Source: Bacillota bacterium (GTDB lineage: Bacteria; Bacillota; Clostridia; Christensenellales; CAG-138). From it: a DNA stretch of 24,264 nt. Under the pieces are notes generated by a model. The model was not told where the DNA came from. It saw only the letters and a program-made list of their open reading frames with translations, and did no database searches. Made by a program: the position numbers and the translations under genes. How positions within the stretch are numbered: position 1 is the first letter of the stretch; every line of letters begins with the position of its first letter. Shown in pieces: positions 1 through 5,972 of the stretch. The stretch spans positions 1-24,264 of the forward strand of contig JAFABA010000111.1 of NCBI GenBank assembly GCA_023426265.1. The letters are read 5' to 3'.

Positions 1-167
1 ATCCGTTCGATCTTTCGCGTAATGCGCCTGAGCGGCGTATAGAGCGAGAAGATGCCGTTTGCGACATACTTCATGTAGCCGCCGCGGATCATCAGCGCGT
101 GGCTGTCTATCACGCAGTCCGACGGACGCTCCTTAAACCGTTCCCCCACCAGCTTATCGATCTTCAT
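1..167 (-). CDS. proS: Proline--tRNA ligase, N-terminal part (cut by window edge)
   Basis: Prolyl-tRNA synthetase charges tRNA-Pro with proline in the cytoplasm. Only the first 55 codons are inside the window. The peptide begins MKIDKLVGERF and contains SHALMIRGGYMKYVANGIFS, followed by a PLRR-I-RKIE stretch. This matches the start of bacterial class II ProRS, where the first helix and the motif-1 region carry a similar SxxLMxRxGxI/MxxxxxGI pattern. The ATG at 165-167 is preceded on the minus strand by AGGAGG with a suitable gap. The gene lies directly behind a T-box leader whose candidate specifier is a proline codon, which independently supports the call. The rest of the enzyme lies outside the window, so I cannot say whether the editing domain is present. 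Confidence 0.9.
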   Translation of the reverse strand, partial: MKIDKLVGERFKERPSDCVIDSHALMIRGGYMKYVANGIFSLYTPLRRITRKIER

Positions 168-194
168 ATCGCTGCCTCCTGTACTCCCTAAAAA

Positions 195-467
195 TAAAAA
201 CGCCCCAAGCGACATTTCGCTTAGGGCGAACCTAACAGGTCCGCGGTACCACCTAAATTCAGAGGAATCCTCTGCGCTCACGCGTACAAAATACGCTTCC
301 CCTGTGACGGAGGGATTCCGGCGAGCCTTGCTGGAATGGTTCCGTTACAGCCCGCAGCTCCAAGACGGGTTTCCGCATCTCCCCCAAAGATTTTCACCAA
401 CCATCTTCTCTCTAAAAAGGGACGATATGCGTACTGGTTCTTTTCATCGCTTTTACGTATGCAATTC
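195..467 (-). promoter_or_regulatory. T-box leader (tRNA-Pro-sensing riboswitch) of proS
   Basis: The leader contains the T-box signature AGGTGGTACCGCGG (plus-strand 241-254). Upstream is a Stem I region with an AGTA motif, an AGAGAG motif and a GGTTGGTGAAAA terminal loop closed by AAGAT/ATCTT. Downstream is an intrinsic terminator: a 12-bp hairpin (plus-strand 201-228) followed by TTTTTA. In the expected specifier loop the sequence reads GGAAACCCGTC on the minus strand, so the likely specifier is CCC (369 to 367), a proline codon. In known T-boxes, uncharged tRNA pairs with the specifier and the T-box bulge and prevents termination. Here that would raise proS expression when proline is short. 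The assignment of CCC rather than the overlapping CCG is inference. Confidence 0.93.
201..228 (-). terminator. T-box terminator hairpin before proS
   Basis: On the minus strand CGCCCTAAGCGA pairs with TCGCTTGGGGCG over a 4-base loop, followed by TTTTTATTTTT. It is mutually exclusive with the antiterminator that uses the T-box sequence at 241-254. Confidence 0.9.
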
Positions 468-473
468 GTAGTT

Positions 474-502
474 AGGATAGCAAATAGGGCGCAGAAAGTC
501 AA
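474..502 (-). promoter_or_regulatory. Promoter of the T-box leader and proS
   Basis: TTGACT (497-502), a 17-bp spacer and TATCCT (474-479) read leftward and give a start near 467, just upstream of T-box Stem I. The -35 box directly abuts the -35 box of the divergent tyrS promoter. Confidence 0.75.
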
Positions 503-531
503 TTGACAGATGCTAGAATTCTTGCTATAGT
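503..531 (+). promoter_or_regulatory. Strong promoter of the tyrS leader transcript
   Basis: TTGACA (503-508), 17-bp spacer, TATAGT (526-531). It is one base from consensus in the -10 box. The expected start is near 538. It faces away from the proS promoter, with no base between the two -35 boxes. Confidence 0.85.
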
Positions 532-537
532 ATGCAC

Positions 538-706
538 AATTCCTGTTTGGAGGTCCCCCGTGAACAACGGATTGCAAAGGACAATCGCTTCCGCTTTCGA
601 GTTTGTTTCCTACTATTACGGAAACAGGCTTGGGTTGCTGTTGCCTTTGTAGCCCCATACTCAGGCAATCCGGCGGCTCAAGGCAAATGCTTTGGGCCTC
701 TTTTTT
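538..706 (+). ncRNA. Structured leader or small RNA ahead of tyrS (6S-like rod or attenuator)
   Basis: About 170 nt between a near-consensus promoter and an intrinsic terminator, with no convincing reading frame of its own. It can fold as a rod: GGAGGTCC (549-556) with GGGCCTCT (694-701), CGGATTGC (568-575) with GCAATCCG (665-672), AAAGG (576-580) with CCTTT (644-648), and an apical hairpin TGTTTCC/GGAAACA (604-610, 620-626), leaving a large central bubble. That layout, the length and the 3' segment GGCGGCTCAAGG recall 6S RNA. However, the terminator lies only about 28 bases from the tyrS start and I see no other promoter in between, so read-through must feed tyrS. That favours an attenuator. 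The 549-556 segment competes with the terminator 3' arm. No T-box signature is present. Seen: pairing, promoter and terminator. Inferred: function. Confidence 0.5.
675..706 (+). terminator. Intrinsic terminator between the leader RNA and tyrS
   Basis: GGCTCAAGGC (675-684) pairs with GCTTTGGGCC (689-698) over a 4-base loop with two wobble pairs, followed by TCTTTTTTA. It ends just before the tyrS ribosome binding site, as in attenuation-controlled genes. Confidence 0.8.
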
Positions 707-733
707 ATTTGCTCATCAAAAAGGAGGAACAGC

Positions 734-1909
734 ATGGATCAGAATGAAATATTGGCTCTTATCAAACGCGACGCGGTGGATATTTTCTCCTACGAAGGCC
801 TGCGGGAGCGCTTGGGCAGCGGAAAGCCGCTGAAAATCAAGCTGGGTGCGGACCCATCGAGACCTGACCTGCACCTGGGGCATTCCGTGGTGCTCAAAAA
901 GTTGAGGCTGCTGCAGGACACGGGGCATGAAATTATCTTTGTGATCGGGGATTTTACCGGCATGATCGGCGACCCCTCCGGGCGGAACAAAACCCGTCCT
1001 CCTCTGACATTCGAGCAGACGCGGGAAAACGCGCAAAGCTACTTTGAGCAGGTGACAAAAATACTCGACCCGGAAAAGACAAGAATCACCTACAATTCCG
1101 AATGGCTGGGGAAGCTGAGCTTTGCGGATGTGTTGGCCCTTGCGGGAAAATACACGCTCGCTGGGATTTTGGAGCGGGACGATTTTAAAAACCGTTACCT
1201 CACGCAGCAGCCCATAGGGCTGCATGAGCTCTTTTACCCTTTGATGCAGGGGTACGATTCCGTGGCGCTAAACGCAGATATCGAGGTGGGCGGCACGGAC
1301 CAGACATTCAACCTCCTGGTCGGGCGCGCGCTGCAAAAGGATTACGGGCAGACCCCGCAGGAGGTCATCACATTCCCGCTTTTACCGGGCCTAGACGGTA
1401 TCGAGAAAATGAGCAAGTCGCTCGGCAATTACATCGGCGTCAGCGAGGCCGCGGACGCAATGTTTGAAAAATGCATGCGTGTGCCGGATATGGTGCTGGG
1501 CGACTATTTCCGCCTGACGACAGACATCGCCCCTGAAACTTATCTTCCCCTGATGGAGCAGGATATGCACCAAGCGCACTTTGTCTTTGCCCGGGAGATC
1601 ATAACGCTCTACCACGGAACGCCCGCCGTGGAAGAAGCGGAGCGGCGTTATCATGCCATCGCCGCGGGCAGCGCGCCGGAACACATGGAACTGCTTGTCA
1701 TTGGGCAAGAGAGCGTTACCATATTGGAGCTTTTGAAACTTGCGGGCTTTGCTTCTTCAAATTCCGAAGCCAGGCGGCTGATTGTTGGGAAAGGCATAAA
1801 ATTCAACGGCGAACTCATACGCGATACGGACCTGACCGTGCGGAAAAACGGCGTATTGAGCCGGGGAAAGAACAAATTCAGGCGCGTGGTGTTTGAAAGA
1901 AGCGAATGA
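734..1909 (+). CDS. tyrS: Tyrosine--tRNA ligase
   Basis: Class I aminoacyl-tRNA synthetase that activates tyrosine and charges tRNA-Tyr. The 391-residue product has the HIGH motif as HLGH (residues 47-50), the KMSKS loop intact (225-229) and a C-terminal S4-type RNA-binding domain (about 328-375). Length, the LGADPSRPDLHLGH context and the VITFPLLPGLDG lead-in to KMSKS fit the TyrS/TyrZ branch of about 400 residues. The start at 734 follows AAGGAGGAAC at the right distance. An in-frame ATG at 692 lies inside the terminator hairpin and is not used. The gene sits behind a structured leader with its own terminator. It diverges from proS, so two synthetase genes share one control region. Confidence 0.97.
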   Translation: MDQNEILALIKRDAVDIFSYEGLRERLGSGKPLKIKLGADPSRPDLHLGHSVVLKKLRLLQDTGHEIIFVIGDFTGMIGDPSGRNKTRPPLTFEQTRENAQSYFEQVTKILDPEKTRITYNSEWLGKLSFADVLALAGKYTLAGILERDDFKNRYLTQQPIGLHELFYPLMQGYDSVALNADIEVGGTDQTFNLLVGRALQKDYGQTPQEVITFPLLPGLDGIEKMSKSLGNYIGVSEAADAMFEKCMRVPDMVLGDYFRLTTDIAPETYLPLMEQDMHQAHFVFAREIITLYHGTPAVEEAERRYHAIAAGSAPEHMELLVIGQESVTILELLKLAGFASSNSEARRLIVGKGIKFNGELIRDTDLTVRKNGVLSRGKNKFRRVVFERSE

Positions 1910-1982
1910 CCATGCTTCAAAATCCATACAAAGCTTGGACAACTCCCTTAGGGGGTCGTGGGGGACCGCAATCCCACACATT

Positions 1983-2154
1983 CAATCAAATCTGAGATTG
2001 GTCGTGCAGCGTTTAGCTGCACATCATTCCTTGAAGAATACCCGAATGTGCCATTCGGGTGCATGCACGTCAAATTTGCGAAAAAAAATGCATCCAGAAC
2101 GCACTTTTAACCTAAAGAAAACCCGCTGGCAAAGTCCTTGGACTTTGTCAGCGG
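1983..2154. other. Array of hairpins downstream of tyrS, no gene seen
   Basis: The gap of about 260 bases after tyrS holds consecutive hairpins: CAATC/GATTG (1983-2000), GTGCAGC/GCTGCAC (2004-2022), ATTC/GAAT (2026-2039), ACCCGAATG/CATTCGGGT (2040-2060, 9 bp perfect), and CCGCTG-g-CAAAGTCC with GGACTTTG-t-CAGCGG (2123-2154). The terminator at 2160 follows. No reading frame here has a ribosome binding site or a recognisable product. It may be the structured 3' untranslated region of tyrS, a small RNA, or nested repeat elements; I cannot decide which. Confidence 0.5.
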
Positions 2155-2159
2155 CCTAT

Positions 2160-2194
2160 AAACCCGCCGTTTACTCGGCGGGTTTTGTTTTTTC
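2160..2194 (+). terminator. Intrinsic terminator of tyrS
   Basis: AAACCCGCCG (2160-2169), 6-base loop, CGGCGGGTTT, then TGTTTTTT. The stem overlaps the last codons and stop of the small convergent gene at 2171-2341. Confidence 0.85.
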
Positions 2195-2341
2195 CTCGTG
2201 AGAATCGGACACAATATGCAGCGAGGGCTCCGCGCTTTCGATATATGCGTTCTCCACATTGCACTGAACGTCTTTGAGACTTTCGATGGTGGTAGAAATG
2301 GTGTTGAAAAGCGTATGGTACATTGCCTTATAATCCGCCAT
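2171..2341 (-). CDS. Small conserved protein of unknown function (56 residues, MADYK type)
   Basis: Starts MADYKAMYHTLFNTISTTIE and ends with an acidic, Lys-rich tail. Short proteins opening with MADYKxMYxxLF are, to my knowledge, frequent in gut Clostridia, where they are annotated as hypothetical; no function is established that I know of. The ATG at 2339-2341 has AGGGGGC upstream, and a near-consensus promoter lies at 2373-2401, so the gene is probably real despite its size. An in-frame ATG 20 codons further up lies at the -35/-10 region and can be excluded. The N-terminal half is predicted helical by eye, with no membrane segment. Its stop codon lies inside the tyrS terminator stem. Confidence 0.7.
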   Translation of the reverse strand: MADYKAMYHTLFNTISTTIESLKDVQCNVENAYIESAEPSLHIVSDSHEEKTKPAE

Positions 2342-2372
2342 AAATATTGCCCCCTGCTCCATTATCGGAGCA

Positions 2373-2401
2373 ATTATAGCACGGGCTTTTTTTATAATCA
2401 A
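2373..2401 (-). promoter_or_regulatory. Promoter of the 56-residue protein gene
   Basis: TTGATT (2396-2401), 17-bp spacer and a perfect TATAAT (2373-2378) on the minus strand, about 30 bases ahead of the start codon. Confidence 0.8.
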
Positions 2402-2457
2402 TGCGTTATGCCAAAAATTTTCAAGCCTTGAATACTATAATTTTTGGGAGCAATGAA

Positions 2458-2688
2458 ATGCATCAGCATATCAAAGCGGACAAACGCCTGGGGGCAAACA
2501 TCCACAGATTACGAACGGCAGAAAACATCACACAGGAACAGCTTTCCGCGCAGCTTCAGGTACGCGGCTGCGATATCTCCCGGGGCACATTGGCAAAAAT
2601 CGAAGCGGGCATCCGTCACATTTCGGTAGAAGAGCTGATTGCCGTCAAAGGTGTGCTGGACGTCGCCTATGAAGACCTTTTTCAATAA
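2458..2688 (+). CDS. XRE-family helix-turn-helix regulator (76 residues)
   Basis: A single-domain Cro/CI-type DNA-binding protein. The fold is readable: LGANIHRLRTAENITQEQLS (residues 11-30) provides helix 1 and the start of helix 2. SRGTLAKIEAG (41-51) is the recognition helix followed by the typical E-G/A turn, and SVEELIAVKGVLDV (56-69) closes the domain. The start at 2458 follows GGGAG at a 7-base gap. A perfect TATAAT sits at 2436-2441 but lacks a clear -35 box. It is convergent with the GrpB gene (6-base gap) and divergent from the 56-residue protein. A role in regulating that neighbour is possible but only inferred. Confidence 0.85.
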   Translation: MHQHIKADKRLGANIHRLRTAENITQEQLSAQLQVRGCDISRGTLAKIEAGIRHISVEELIAVKGVLDVAYEDLFQ

Positions 2689-2694
2689 ACCCGC

Positions 2695-3228
2695 TCATTC
2701 TCCGGCAGCGCCTGCCGTATTCCAATACCATATCAGCGCTTCGCGTTCCACCTGTTTTACAAAGGAATCCTTTCCATCACAATAGGCTTCGATATCCGCC
2801 GGGAATTGCTCCGCAAGCCTGGCCTTTAACGCCGCGTATTCGTCCCGTACGGCAGGGGATTCCCTCAAATACGCACAAAACGCAGTATGCCGGAGTATGG
2901 CGTAGGCGTTGTCGTATTGGAACGCGTGAATATGGTGCGTGCGCCGCTCCCCTCCTTTTCTGTAAAACCGCCTGCCGGGGATACCATACTCGCCCATGGG
3001 TTCATAACCGAGCGTCAGAAATTCACAACGAAAAGTATCGAGCTTTTGAATATCCTTCACCACCGGCAACAGATCGATGACGGGCTTTGCCTGTATGCCT
3101 GGTACGGACGTGCTTCCGATATGGAACACGCGTAAGAGCTCATCCCCCAATACTCCCCGGACGCGCTCCGCTTCTTCGCGGAACATCGCCTTCCATTCCG
3201 CCCGGTATGGCACCACTTCCACAATCAT
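2695..3228 (-). CDS. GrpB family (UPF0157) protein
   Basis: The 177-residue protein belongs to the GrpB/UPF0157 family, which is related to nucleotidyltransferase-fold proteins; its biochemical role is not settled. Diagnostic features are HIGSTSVPGIQAKPVIDLLP (residues 36-55), with the GS motif and the conserved acidic residue of that fold, and the later RRFYRKGG and HHIHAF segments. The start at 3228 has AGAGG six bases upstream and gives the normal family N terminus (MIVEVVPYRAEW). Longer in-frame extensions overlap the upstream gene and are rejected. The gene begins 28 bases after the Ntn hydrolase and is probably co-transcribed with it. It is followed by a convergent XRE gene. Confidence 0.88.
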   Translation of the reverse strand: MIVEVVPYRAEWKAMFREEAERVRGVLGDELLRVFHIGSTSVPGIQAKPVIDLLPVVKDIQKLDTFRCEFLTLGYEPMGEYGIPGRRFYRKGGERRTHHIHAFQYDNAYAILRHTAFCAYLRESPAVRDEYAALKARLAEQFPADIEAYCDGKDSFVKQVEREALIWYWNTAGAAGE

Positions 3229-3256
3229 GTTATGCCTCTTTCCAACAGCTTTCCCG

Positions 3257-4312
3257 TTATGACTTAAGCTGAAAATCAATGAGATTGTCCGTATTCCGGT
3301 GGGCAAATATCGTTCCCTCCAGGGTGGAAAGGTTATACACCACCGACCATTGCAGCTTGTCTTCCAGCCCGTCACGGATGCCGATTTCCTTTAGCAGATC
3401 GATTGCTTGTTCCATAGACAATGCGCCGTTATTCGCCTGTATCGCTTCCTTCACCGCATCATACCGTTCAAATTCGTTATATCCTTCGCCAATATTTAGA
3501 TTCTGATATGCAATGAAGTTGGATGCAACCTGGTAGCGCTCCTCCGTTGTCACTGTCTGCAGCGCGCCGTCCCAGAACTCCACGATCACGGATTTGCCGG
3601 AAGCGTCCGCAATCAGGTAATGGCACGTAATATCTCCGGAAAAATAAATGTTATAGTCTTTTAATAGCCCCACCGCTTCCTCCACCGTCGCCGCGCGGTC
3701 CAGCACAAGCCGGATGGCGGTGGTTGTGTTGAGCGTTACTTTTTCTTCGTCAAAATCCAGATGCGATTCCGGTACGGCCAGCAGCGCGATTACAAGGCCT
3801 TTCTCGTTCATTCCGTCAAACGGCAGATATGGCGCCGCCAGCGTGAGAAAGCTTTGAAGCCGCATGCCATCCGGAAGATCGTCTTTTTCATACCCCGCAA
3901 ACGAAAGATTTGCTGTGGAAACCGACGCATATCCATGATCGGGTTTTGTAAATACCTGCAGCGAAGGCGAATAGGAGAAATCAAAGTTTCTTCCGTAAAT
4001 CACTTCCCCTTTTTCATTGCGCGTAACAAAGGCGGTGCAGCCGTCCCCCGTTACGCCCAGGTCGATGGGGAGGCCTTTTAATAACCGTTTGGCGACGAAC
4101 GCCTCAATATCGCTGTCCTGCTTTGCGCCAACCTGTAAAAACTCGTCAAAGCCGTAATCCCCGTAATAGGTCATCCGGAACATGCCGTAATCGTCCAGCT
4201 TTTTTAAAGTTGACAGGCTTCTTAGCTCATTCCAGAACAGCGCGAGCGCCGTTCCTGCAAGTACGATTATGAGAACAAGCAATGCCGCCGCTATTTTGAA
4301 CAACCGCTTCAT
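3257..4312 (-). CDS. Membrane-anchored linear amide C-N hydrolase (Ntn type, choloylglycine hydrolase/penicillin acylase-like)
   Basis: 351 residues. Residues 5-27 form a hydrophobic segment that should act as an uncleaved N-terminal anchor, placing the enzyme outside the membrane. The catalytic pattern of cysteine Ntn hydrolases follows: GDGCTAF with Cys92 as predicted nucleophile, then GRNFDF (107-112), NEKGLVIAL, HYLIADASGKSVIVEF and an ASN segment in the order expected for the family. Relatives hydrolyse amide bonds in bile salts, penicillin V, N-acyl amino acids or homoserine lactones; the substrate here cannot be predicted. In this family Cys often becomes N-terminal only after processing, and here about 90 residues would have to be removed or tolerated. 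It is the first gene of a two-gene unit with grpB. The start has only a weak AGG ahead of it. Confidence 0.82.
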   Translation of the reverse strand: MKRLFKIAAALLVLIIVLAGTALALFWNELRSLSTLKKLDDYGMFRMTYYGDYGFDEFLQVGAKQDSDIEAFVAKRLLKGLPIDLGVTGDGCTAFVTRNEKGEVIYGRNFDFSYSPSLQVFTKPDHGYASVSTANLSFAGYEKDDLPDGMRLQSFLTLAAPYLPFDGMNEKGLVIALLAVPESHLDFDEEKVTLNTTTAIRLVLDRAATVEEAVGLLKDYNIYFSGDITCHYLIADASGKSVIVEFWDGALQTVTTEERYQVASNFIAYQNLNIGEGYNEFERYDAVKEAIQANNGALSMEQAIDLLKEIGIRDGLEDKLQWSVVYNLSTLEGTIFAHRNTDNLIDFQLKS

Positions 4313-4350
4313 GCGCTACCTGCCAATCATTGAAATATTTCCGCCAAACT

Positions 4351-4359
4351 ATTATAGCA
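4351..4359 (-). promoter_or_regulatory. Extended -10 promoter of the Ntn hydrolase operon
   Basis: TGCTATAAT on the minus strand (TATAAT at 4351-4356) about 40 bases before the start codon. No good -35 box is present; the extended TGN motif may compensate. Confidence 0.6.
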
Positions 4360-4379
4360 TATATCTTTTTGATAAAAAA

Positions 4380-4408
4380 TTCACAAGACGTGCCGATTCT
4401 GCTACAAT
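4380..4408 (+). promoter_or_regulatory. Promoter upstream of the phosphoesterase gene
   Basis: TTCACA (4380-4385), 17-bp spacer and TACAAT (4403-4408). The expected start near 4415 leaves an untranslated leader of about 150 bases before the ATG at 4565, in which I recognise no known RNA motif. Confidence 0.6.
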
Positions 4409-4564
4409 GTGAAATTGAAATCTTCTGTTCGCTGCATTAGAATGGGTGGATACCGCATATATGGCGGAAAAAGTAAAAAATCATCGAATAAAGGACTCAA
4501 TTATTTCCCGGAAAATGACGATATATGGAAGTACTTCGCCATTACGCGGGAAAGAGGGAACGCT

Positions 4565-5047
4565 ATGAAAGTACTTGTATTTTCGGATTCTCATACCGAT
4601 ACCGAAACCATGGCCGACGTCATCCTGCACGAACAGCCGCAGATGGTGCTGCATCTTGGGGACCATTACGGGGACGCTCTTACTTTAAGGGACCGCTACC
4701 CCTATATCCCCATGCATTTCGTCATGGGCAACACGGATTTTTTTGGCTCCGGCGATACGGAGCAGGTATTAAAGGTGCAGGGCCGCTGCCTGTATATGAC
4801 GCACGGGCATCTGTTCAACGTCAAAAACGGCCTCAACACCATCTACCTCAAAGGGCGCTCCGTCAATGCGGATATCGTGCTCTTTGGCCACACGCATGTG
4901 CCGCTCAACGAGGAAGAGCAGGGTTATACGCTGTTTAACCCCGGCTCCTGCAACATGTATGGCCGCGGCAGAACAAAGCCCACCTACGGGCGCATCACAT
5001 TCAACCCGGAAGGCTATGATTGCCGGATTGTGGAGGCCAGGGCGTAA
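4565..5047 (+). CDS. YfcE/MJ0936-type metallophosphoesterase
   Basis: 160-residue cytoplasmic calcineurin-like phosphodiesterase. All metal-binding motifs are visible in order: SDSH (Asp8, His10), LGDH (Asp33), MGNTD (Asn56), THGH (His80) and FGHTH (His109, His111). Family members cleave phosphodiester substrates such as bis-pNPP in vitro; the natural substrate is generally unknown. In many Firmicutes this gene follows rph-rdgB (nucleoside triphosphatase), but here it stands alone. The start at 4565 has AGAGGG upstream and gives the typical MKVLVFSDSH N terminus. The 52-codon in-frame extension lacks family similarity and is rejected. A terminator at 5076 closes the unit. Confidence 0.92.
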   Translation: MKVLVFSDSHTDTETMADVILHEQPQMVLHLGDHYGDALTLRDRYPYIPMHFVMGNTDFFGSGDTEQVLKVQGRCLYMTHGHLFNVKNGLNTIYLKGRSVNADIVLFGHTHVPLNEEEQGYTLFNPGSCNMYGRGRTKPTYGRITFNPEGYDCRIVEARA

Positions 5048-5075
5048 AGGGGACTTTTTTTGAGGAAACGGCAGG

Positions 5076-5103
5076 AAAGCCGCGCGATAGCGCGGCTTTT
5101 TGG
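5076..5103 (+). terminator. Intrinsic terminator of the phosphoesterase gene
   Basis: AAAGCCGCGC, 4-base loop GATA, GCGCGGCTTT then TT. A strong 10-bp stem. Confidence 0.9.
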
Positions 5104-5124
5104 CACAACGGAGGTTTTGACGGG

Positions 5125-5152
5125 TTGCACAAATTCCAAATGCTGATAGAAT
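5125..5152 (+). promoter_or_regulatory. Putative promoter reading into the self-complementary element
   Basis: TTGCAC (5125-5130), 16-bp spacer and TAGAAT (5147-5152) preceded by TGA, that is, an extended -10. A transcript would start near 5159, just before the hairpin element. The -35 is imperfect and the motif may be fortuitous or part of the repeat. Confidence 0.4.
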
Positions 5153-5312
5153 GGCGGTAACCGATACGAATGGAAAACATGAATGCGTCCAAAGCGGTGA
5201 GGGATTTTCGCGTAGGGAGCCGGAGCGAGACGTAGCAGCGCTACGTTGAGTGGAGGGCGACAACGCCCCGCACGAAAAGGACCGCTGCGACGATGCATTC
5301 ATGTTTGGAATT
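5132..5312. repeat. Large imperfect palindromic element (MITE- or REP-like, or structured RNA)
   Basis: The core runs from 5175 to 5306 and is bounded by AAACATGAATGC (5175-5186) and its exact complement GCATTCATGTTT (5295-5306). Inside, further arms pair in register: GTC/GAC, AGCGGT/ACCGCT and TTTTCG/CGAAAA. Two local hairpins, CGTAGC-agc-GCTACG and GGGCG-acaa-CGCCC, sit near the centre. An outer pair AATTCCAAA (5132-5140) and TTTGGAATT (5304-5312) may mark wider ends. Frames across it give only low-complexity Ser/Arg-rich translations. It encodes no transposase. The GAGGGATTTTCGCG...GGAGCCGGAGCGAGACG wording resembles a dispersed element that I believe occurs repeatedly in gut Clostridia, but copy number cannot be judged from a single copy here. 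Confidence 0.65.
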
Positions 5313-5389
5313 AGTATAAAAGAAAAGAACCGTCATAGATTGCCGGCATACGCTATGAAAGGCTTTTGTTGTATTTGAAAGGGAACGAT

Positions 5390-5935
5390 ATGATGAAAGC
5401 TTCTCATATTTTTTTGCGCCCGGATATCCAACGGGATGACGCCTGCCGCATCATCCGGTGGCTCAATGACTGTACTGTCACGAAATACCTGCATGAAAAC
5501 CGCTATACCGCCAAAGCCGTGGAGCAAGCGCTGGAGCGCTGCCCCCTCCCCACCCTGACGCACCTGTTCAACCAGGACGGCGCTCTGTTTATGGTATGCC
5601 TGCCCGGCGGCGCTCCCGTAGGCTTTCTGCGTCTGGAAAAACGCGGCCCCCTCGCCGAGATCGTTATCGTCATCGGCGAAAAGAAGCAGTGGGGCCGGGG
5701 CATGGGCACCGCCGCCGTAGCCCTTGCGTTAAACCATGCGTTTTTTACATGGCGCATGGAGCGCATCGTGGCCAATATCCACCCGCAAAACACGCGTTCG
5801 CTGCGCGCGTTCAAGGCGCTTGGATTTTTCAGCAATTCGGAGCAGCCCGCCTGCATCCGGCTGGAACTGACATTGCGCCAATACCTTGACCTGCTTGAAG
5901 AGGAAAGCAGGCAGCAAGCGATCATCGGCGAATAG
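5390..5935 (+). CDS. GNAT-family N-acetyltransferase
   Basis: 181 residues with the GNAT fold. The acetyl-CoA-binding signature QWGRGMGT (residues 100-107) follows a beta strand (LAEIVIVIG), and the RimJ/RimL-type C-terminal pattern IHPQNTRSLRAFKALGF comes after it. It transfers an acetyl group from acetyl-CoA to an amine on a protein or small molecule; the substrate is not predictable. The start at 5390 (MMKAS) lies 6 bases behind AAAGGG; an ATG directly following at 5393 is equally usable. It is convergent with the LUD gene, and the short gap between them holds only a weak hairpin. Confidence 0.88.
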   Translation: MMKASHIFLRPDIQRDDACRIIRWLNDCTVTKYLHENRYTAKAVEQALERCPLPTLTHLFNQDGALFMVCLPGGAPVGFLRLEKRGPLAEIVIVIGEKKQWGRGMGTAAVALALNHAFFTWRMERIVANIHPQNTRSLRAFKALGFFSNSEQPACIRLELTLRQYLDLLEEESRQQAIIGE

Positions 5936-5972
5936 AGCGTATAAAGCGGAGATGGGCGCCTCTTCTATGCGC

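Noticed and set aside
532..747. Open frames within the tyrS leader
   Set aside because: They run through the terminator hairpin into tyrS, with no start signal; the pairing pattern indicates RNA instead.
1930..1975. GGGGGTC/GGGGACC stretch as another twin-hairpin repeat copy
   Set aside because: Only a few words agree with copies A-E and the two-hairpin plan is missing.
1893..2201. Open frame of 102 codons after tyrS
   Set aside because: Overlaps the tyrS end and the hairpin array and terminator; no ribosome binding site and low-complexity product.
5014..5302. Ser/Arg-rich reading frames over the self-complementary element
   Set aside because: Translations of the inverted repeat; no start signal and both strands are open alike.
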